In this document: positions 60,601 to 64,000 of the stretch, in pieces
Layout of the letters: each line of letters opens with the position of its first letter
How positions within the stretch are numbered: the stretch's first letter is position 1
From: Lasioglossum baleicum
Lineage: Eukaryota > Arthropoda > Insecta > Hymenoptera > Halictidae
Assembly: GCF_051020765.1 (NCBI RefSeq)
Contig: NC_134929.1
Location: forward strand, 6,065,384-6,129,383
Direction: 5' to 3'
DNA: 64,000 bases
Notes under the pieces: generated by a model
The model's database searches: none
The model's input: only the letters and a program-made list of their open reading frames with translations
Told to the model about the DNA's origin: nothing
Position numbers and translations under genes: made by a program

Positions 60601-63600
60601 ATTTATCCGACACGTTCGAGCATATATATATATATGTGTATATTATCAGCTGAGACAGAAGTAATTACGTATGCGAAATAGGCGTTTATCTTCTGCATTC
60701 TACGGGCCCAGTGAGCGCTACGGGTGTCGCCTGTTGTTATAGGCGGATCGTCATCGGAAGTGGGTAAAACTGGTCGTTCTGGTTGCTGCAGTGCATGACC
60801 AAGAACGCATGTCGGCTACATCAAAAGCATATGGTAAAACGCTGCGCTAATATATCGTCATTATAAATCAAGTAACGATCCAAGCGTTTATTTATTATTT
60901 TACCTGAATTAGTACGATCAGGCCCATCGGCGCATCCTCGCTGGTGGGAGTAGTTTGATTACAAATTACGCAATCGTATTCCTTTTTGCTGGTTAATTTG
61001 TTTGCATTGTCCTCTTCAATTCCGTCCATACTACATATTCCGTCTCCTTCGTCTGAAAGTTACAAGGAATTGTATTATTGTGGCTTGATTTCTTGCTGCG
61101 GTGTCCTCAATTTCGATTTTACTTTGACGCGTTGATCGTAAATACCTGTTTTCAGTGCCTTCTCCATGAACTGCTTTTGTTTGTTGGCAAATTCAGCCAT
61201 CACCTTCTGTTGCCTCTCCTTTGCTCGCCTTCGTCTCTCCTCTTTCTCGCGGCGTTCTTTCTCCCGTTGCTCGTCCTCGCACGCCTGCGTCAGAGGCCAC
61301 AGCTTGTTCTTCGTTTCGATGATAGCCTCCTTGCACATAGGATCCAAGTTCGCTATTTTATTAAGTAGCTGTGAGATGAAGAACGGCCCGTCGCCGATTC
61401 TCGACTCCTTTGGTGGGGTTGCTGAACTACTACTAGGTTCGTTATCGGACATGGTACATTGCTCGAAGCTGTAACTGTCCGGTACACCCGATAATTGAGA
61501 GTGTAATTTTAATAACAACGAAATTATACTTTCGCCTATCTTTACTGTCTTTGGTTGTCCTCTCTGCAACGAAAGAAAGATCGATTAACTTGGTTAGAAA
61601 TTAATTTTATAAAAAAAATGATTTTCAACTGATCGCGCGGATATGATCGAATCAGAATTCTTTACCACAGGCTCTCTCCTCTTTAAGTGCTTATGAGAAT
61701 TCGATGTTGATGGAACAATTTCCATGGCAGAAGTGCTTAGACTTGGGTAAACTCTTTGGGCAGTACCTATTTCGTTACCAGCCATAACAGCGGGTCGTTG
61801 AGGCGCTGGTGGCAATGCTAGTCGGCCACCGACCATATCTACGCGCAGTTAACAAAAATTATATTAAGGAATAGGTCACACAGCTTGTAGTCTTTCTTCT
61901 TTAAATGCATGCTAGCCGAGCGAAAGGTAACAACAAAAGGTATTACACACTATGTATGCATACTACGTTAGAATATTTTTCAGTATTCAGTGCTTTCTTT
62001 CTAGAAAACTATAAACGATAATCCACGAACTTGCTTGCGTTAGCTGTGTCAAGCAGAGCCAAGTGTTTCACATTTGTCCCGTTCGCATCGTGTAATGCAT
62101 ATATGTACATATACATATACAGTAGTTATGTCCCACCAGAAAAAAAGCCCTGATAAACTGAAACATGTGCGGCATCCAATATTACGGATACAGCTATGAT
62201 TAAGCGGAAAAGACTAAGAGCAACGTACTGCTTGGCGAAGGAGGTGGTTCAAGGGCAAGGGCCATGGACCCTTCGGTGGATGGTGGCAAAGGTCTTCCTG
62301 GAGTTATTATATCGTCTTCGCTGTTAACATCTGATATAGCAACAATTCCGTCTTCAGGTACAATAGTCATATGAACTTGGGCTACGCATAATAAAAGGAG
62401 AAACAAAACTAACGTCATTACATAATTGCACACTATGCGATATTAAATCAAATTATATCCAGGGTGTGTCTTAACTTACATAGAAACTTGTCAAGTGACT
62501 TACGAGGATGTAGAACATATACAATTCGATAACACTAGAAATTCATTCGATCAAGGCATATGTACGCATATAAAATTTTCCGAATACTTTTCAACCCCGT
62601 TTGAAACGATTGAAATTTGTTTTTCTTATAGCTAGTATATTCCGCGTATCGTTGAGAAATAAATCGAAAAAATCGCTTACCATCTGCCGCTGGTAAGGCT
62701 GGTAGAGAAGGTAAAGATGGTAGACTTAGAGTTTCCAAGCAGCTTTCGTCTGTCCCGTCGTTTAGCATAAGCGAAGCTGCAACATCAGTCATTTCATCTT
62801 GAATATCATACTCTAGTTCGCCTAAAAGAAGAGATGTTTAAAGCGATTGAATCTCCAAAACATAAAGAATTGAAAAAGGAAAATAAAAAAGGAGAACAGT
62901 TCATGATAACGGTTATGTGCTTACTTTCAGAACTTTCCGACTCTGATTCTTGCATCTTGATCACGCGTGGTACCACGGTCCTTAGATTTTCGGATAAATT
63001 ATCAATTTTATAAAAACTATCCAGATCCATATCCTTTATCACACGAGATGTTCCTTCGCTGGTATAGTGACACACGCGGTTCGTCTAATTCGGAACGAAC
63101 GTGATTATTTTCACGATTTTCGCGATTTTCAATTATCAATTATTATTTATCAAAAGTCTTTGTACTTACTGATTTTTCAGGTATTTCGGCAGTGATTACC
63201 GCCATTTCTAATAAGTAAATAGTCAATGCCATTACGTGTTCCGATATGCTATGACCGTATACAGTCTTGTAAAGAATTATTAAAATCATAGCATGGAAAA
63301 CTTTGGTGCGTAAGGCGAGTCGCGGATCGTCGTAATCGAATGAAACAGGAGCAGGATGTCTAAACGGTGGCCACGGTGTCGCACTGTTTTTCAGTTTTCC
63401 TGATTGCTTCACGCTGTAACATTTGTAACAATGTAATGTAAATATCGGTACGTTAAAGTATGCAGAAATAGTCTGATTAAATTGAACGATTCGTTAAAAA
63501 GGTAAGCATACTATTCGGTGAAACGATCCATCGATATCTGAAAGTCTTTTCTATGCACCGCTCTTAATAAAACGTGTAGAGGATCAAATAATTCATCCCA

Positions 63601-64000
63601 CACGTGTGGTTTCGGACCATACATTCCCTGCTGCATATTTCCGCTGGCTTCAAGATTAGGAGCCTTGTATTGCGCTGTCTGCAAAGTATATTATACGATC
63701 GTTGTAGAAGAAACGTGTGTACACCGATGCTTCTATAAATAATGCAAGCGAAACATACATCAGCCAAAATAGACTCAAAGTCTCTGTTTTGCGGGGTACC
63801 GCAACGCTCCGGCATTAACTCCATTAACTGACTGTGAGTCTTGTCTCCCATGCACAGCAACGTAACCATTTCCAGACCCGACATTTCGTTATCGGGTAAA
63901 CCTGCAGAAATATCGTGCCAGTTGTATACTTTAAATACTATTAAATAGAAAATGAATTGTGAGAAATTTACCTAAGTTTGTTCGAACGTTTACCAAAGTA
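57687..64000 (-). CDS. UBR3: UBR3-type E3 ubiquitin ligase, C-terminal part (5' end outside window)
   Basis: Nineteen minus-strand exons: 63,972-64,000 (cut by the edge), 63,759-63,901, 63,512-63,678, 63,170-63,413, 62,925-63,084, 62,681-62,821, 62,229-62,381, 61,666-61,838, 61,146-61,563, 60,904-61,052, 60,669-60,815, 60,255-60,563, 59,918-60,152, 59,603-59,812, 59,126-59,400, 58,379-58,726, 58,150-58,281, 57,893-58,032, 57,687-57,804. Phases agree at every junction, giving about 1,229 residues; human UBR3 has 1,888. A charged coiled coil (EKERREKEERRRRAKERQQK) precedes the RING-H2, whose ligands are split across exons: DCVICNQ, then VQTCGHHLHLECLKSYL and YLCPLCRQ. The C-terminal UBR-family domain has CRQCHSV, CLICGTIVCLKQGCC, HSAICGTGTGIYL and LKRGKPLYL. 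The RING wording fits UBR3 better than UBR1/2. The N-terminal UBR box is not visible here. Confidence 0.95.

Overview
This is nuclear DNA from an animal, almost certainly an insect and most likely a hymenopteran. Genes are split by short GT-AG introns, and the six recognisable products are all animal proteins. Composition is strongly mosaic: CpG-rich, GA-microsatellite-studded spacers on the left and AT-rich sequence around 51-57 kb. That pattern is common in bees, ants and wasps. The order-level call is inference, because no rRNA or mitochondrial marker is present.

Layout. From 1 to 27.3 kb the window is gene-poor. It holds one plausible orphan coding exon (1,694-1,912, minus strand), many simple repeats, a broken LINE reverse-transcriptase fragment (11.9-12.1 kb), a tRNA-like relic (17.8 kb), a 1.07-kb element with about 100-bp inverted ends (18.2-19.3 kb) and a foldback element (24.6-25.0 kb). 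From 27.3 to 38.4 kb, three plus-strand genes follow one another: a secreted GPI-type Ly6/Quiver-family protein, the mitochondrial/peroxisomal AAA extractase ATAD1 (Msp1), and the lipid phosphatase PTEN with an unusual in-frame N-terminal extension. A 9-kb spacer (38.4-47.5 kb) follows, containing nested TTAA-bounded inverted repeats and a compound trinucleotide array. METTL14 then lies on the minus strand (47.5-49.2 kb), a 422-bp foldback element with a CTCF-like site at 49.7-50.1 kb, SUMO on the plus strand (52.3-53.5 kb), and the C-terminal 19 exons of the E3 ligase UBR3 on the minus strand (57.7 kb to the window edge).

The genes do not form one pathway. They cover membrane-protein quality control (ATAD1), PI3K antagonism (PTEN), m6A RNA methylation (METTL14), SUMO conjugation and N-degron-type ubiquitination (UBR3). 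Exon boundaries were set by hand from GT/AG sites, reading-frame continuity and family resemblance. Joined coding lengths are multiples of three for Ly6, ATAD1, PTEN, METTL14 and SUMO, and phases match across every UBR3 junction.

I found no clear new multi-gene system. The most unusual items are the PTEN N-terminal extension with two competing leaders, the nested piggyBac-like miniature elements, the CTCF-like motif carried by a foldback element, and the unassigned orphan exon.
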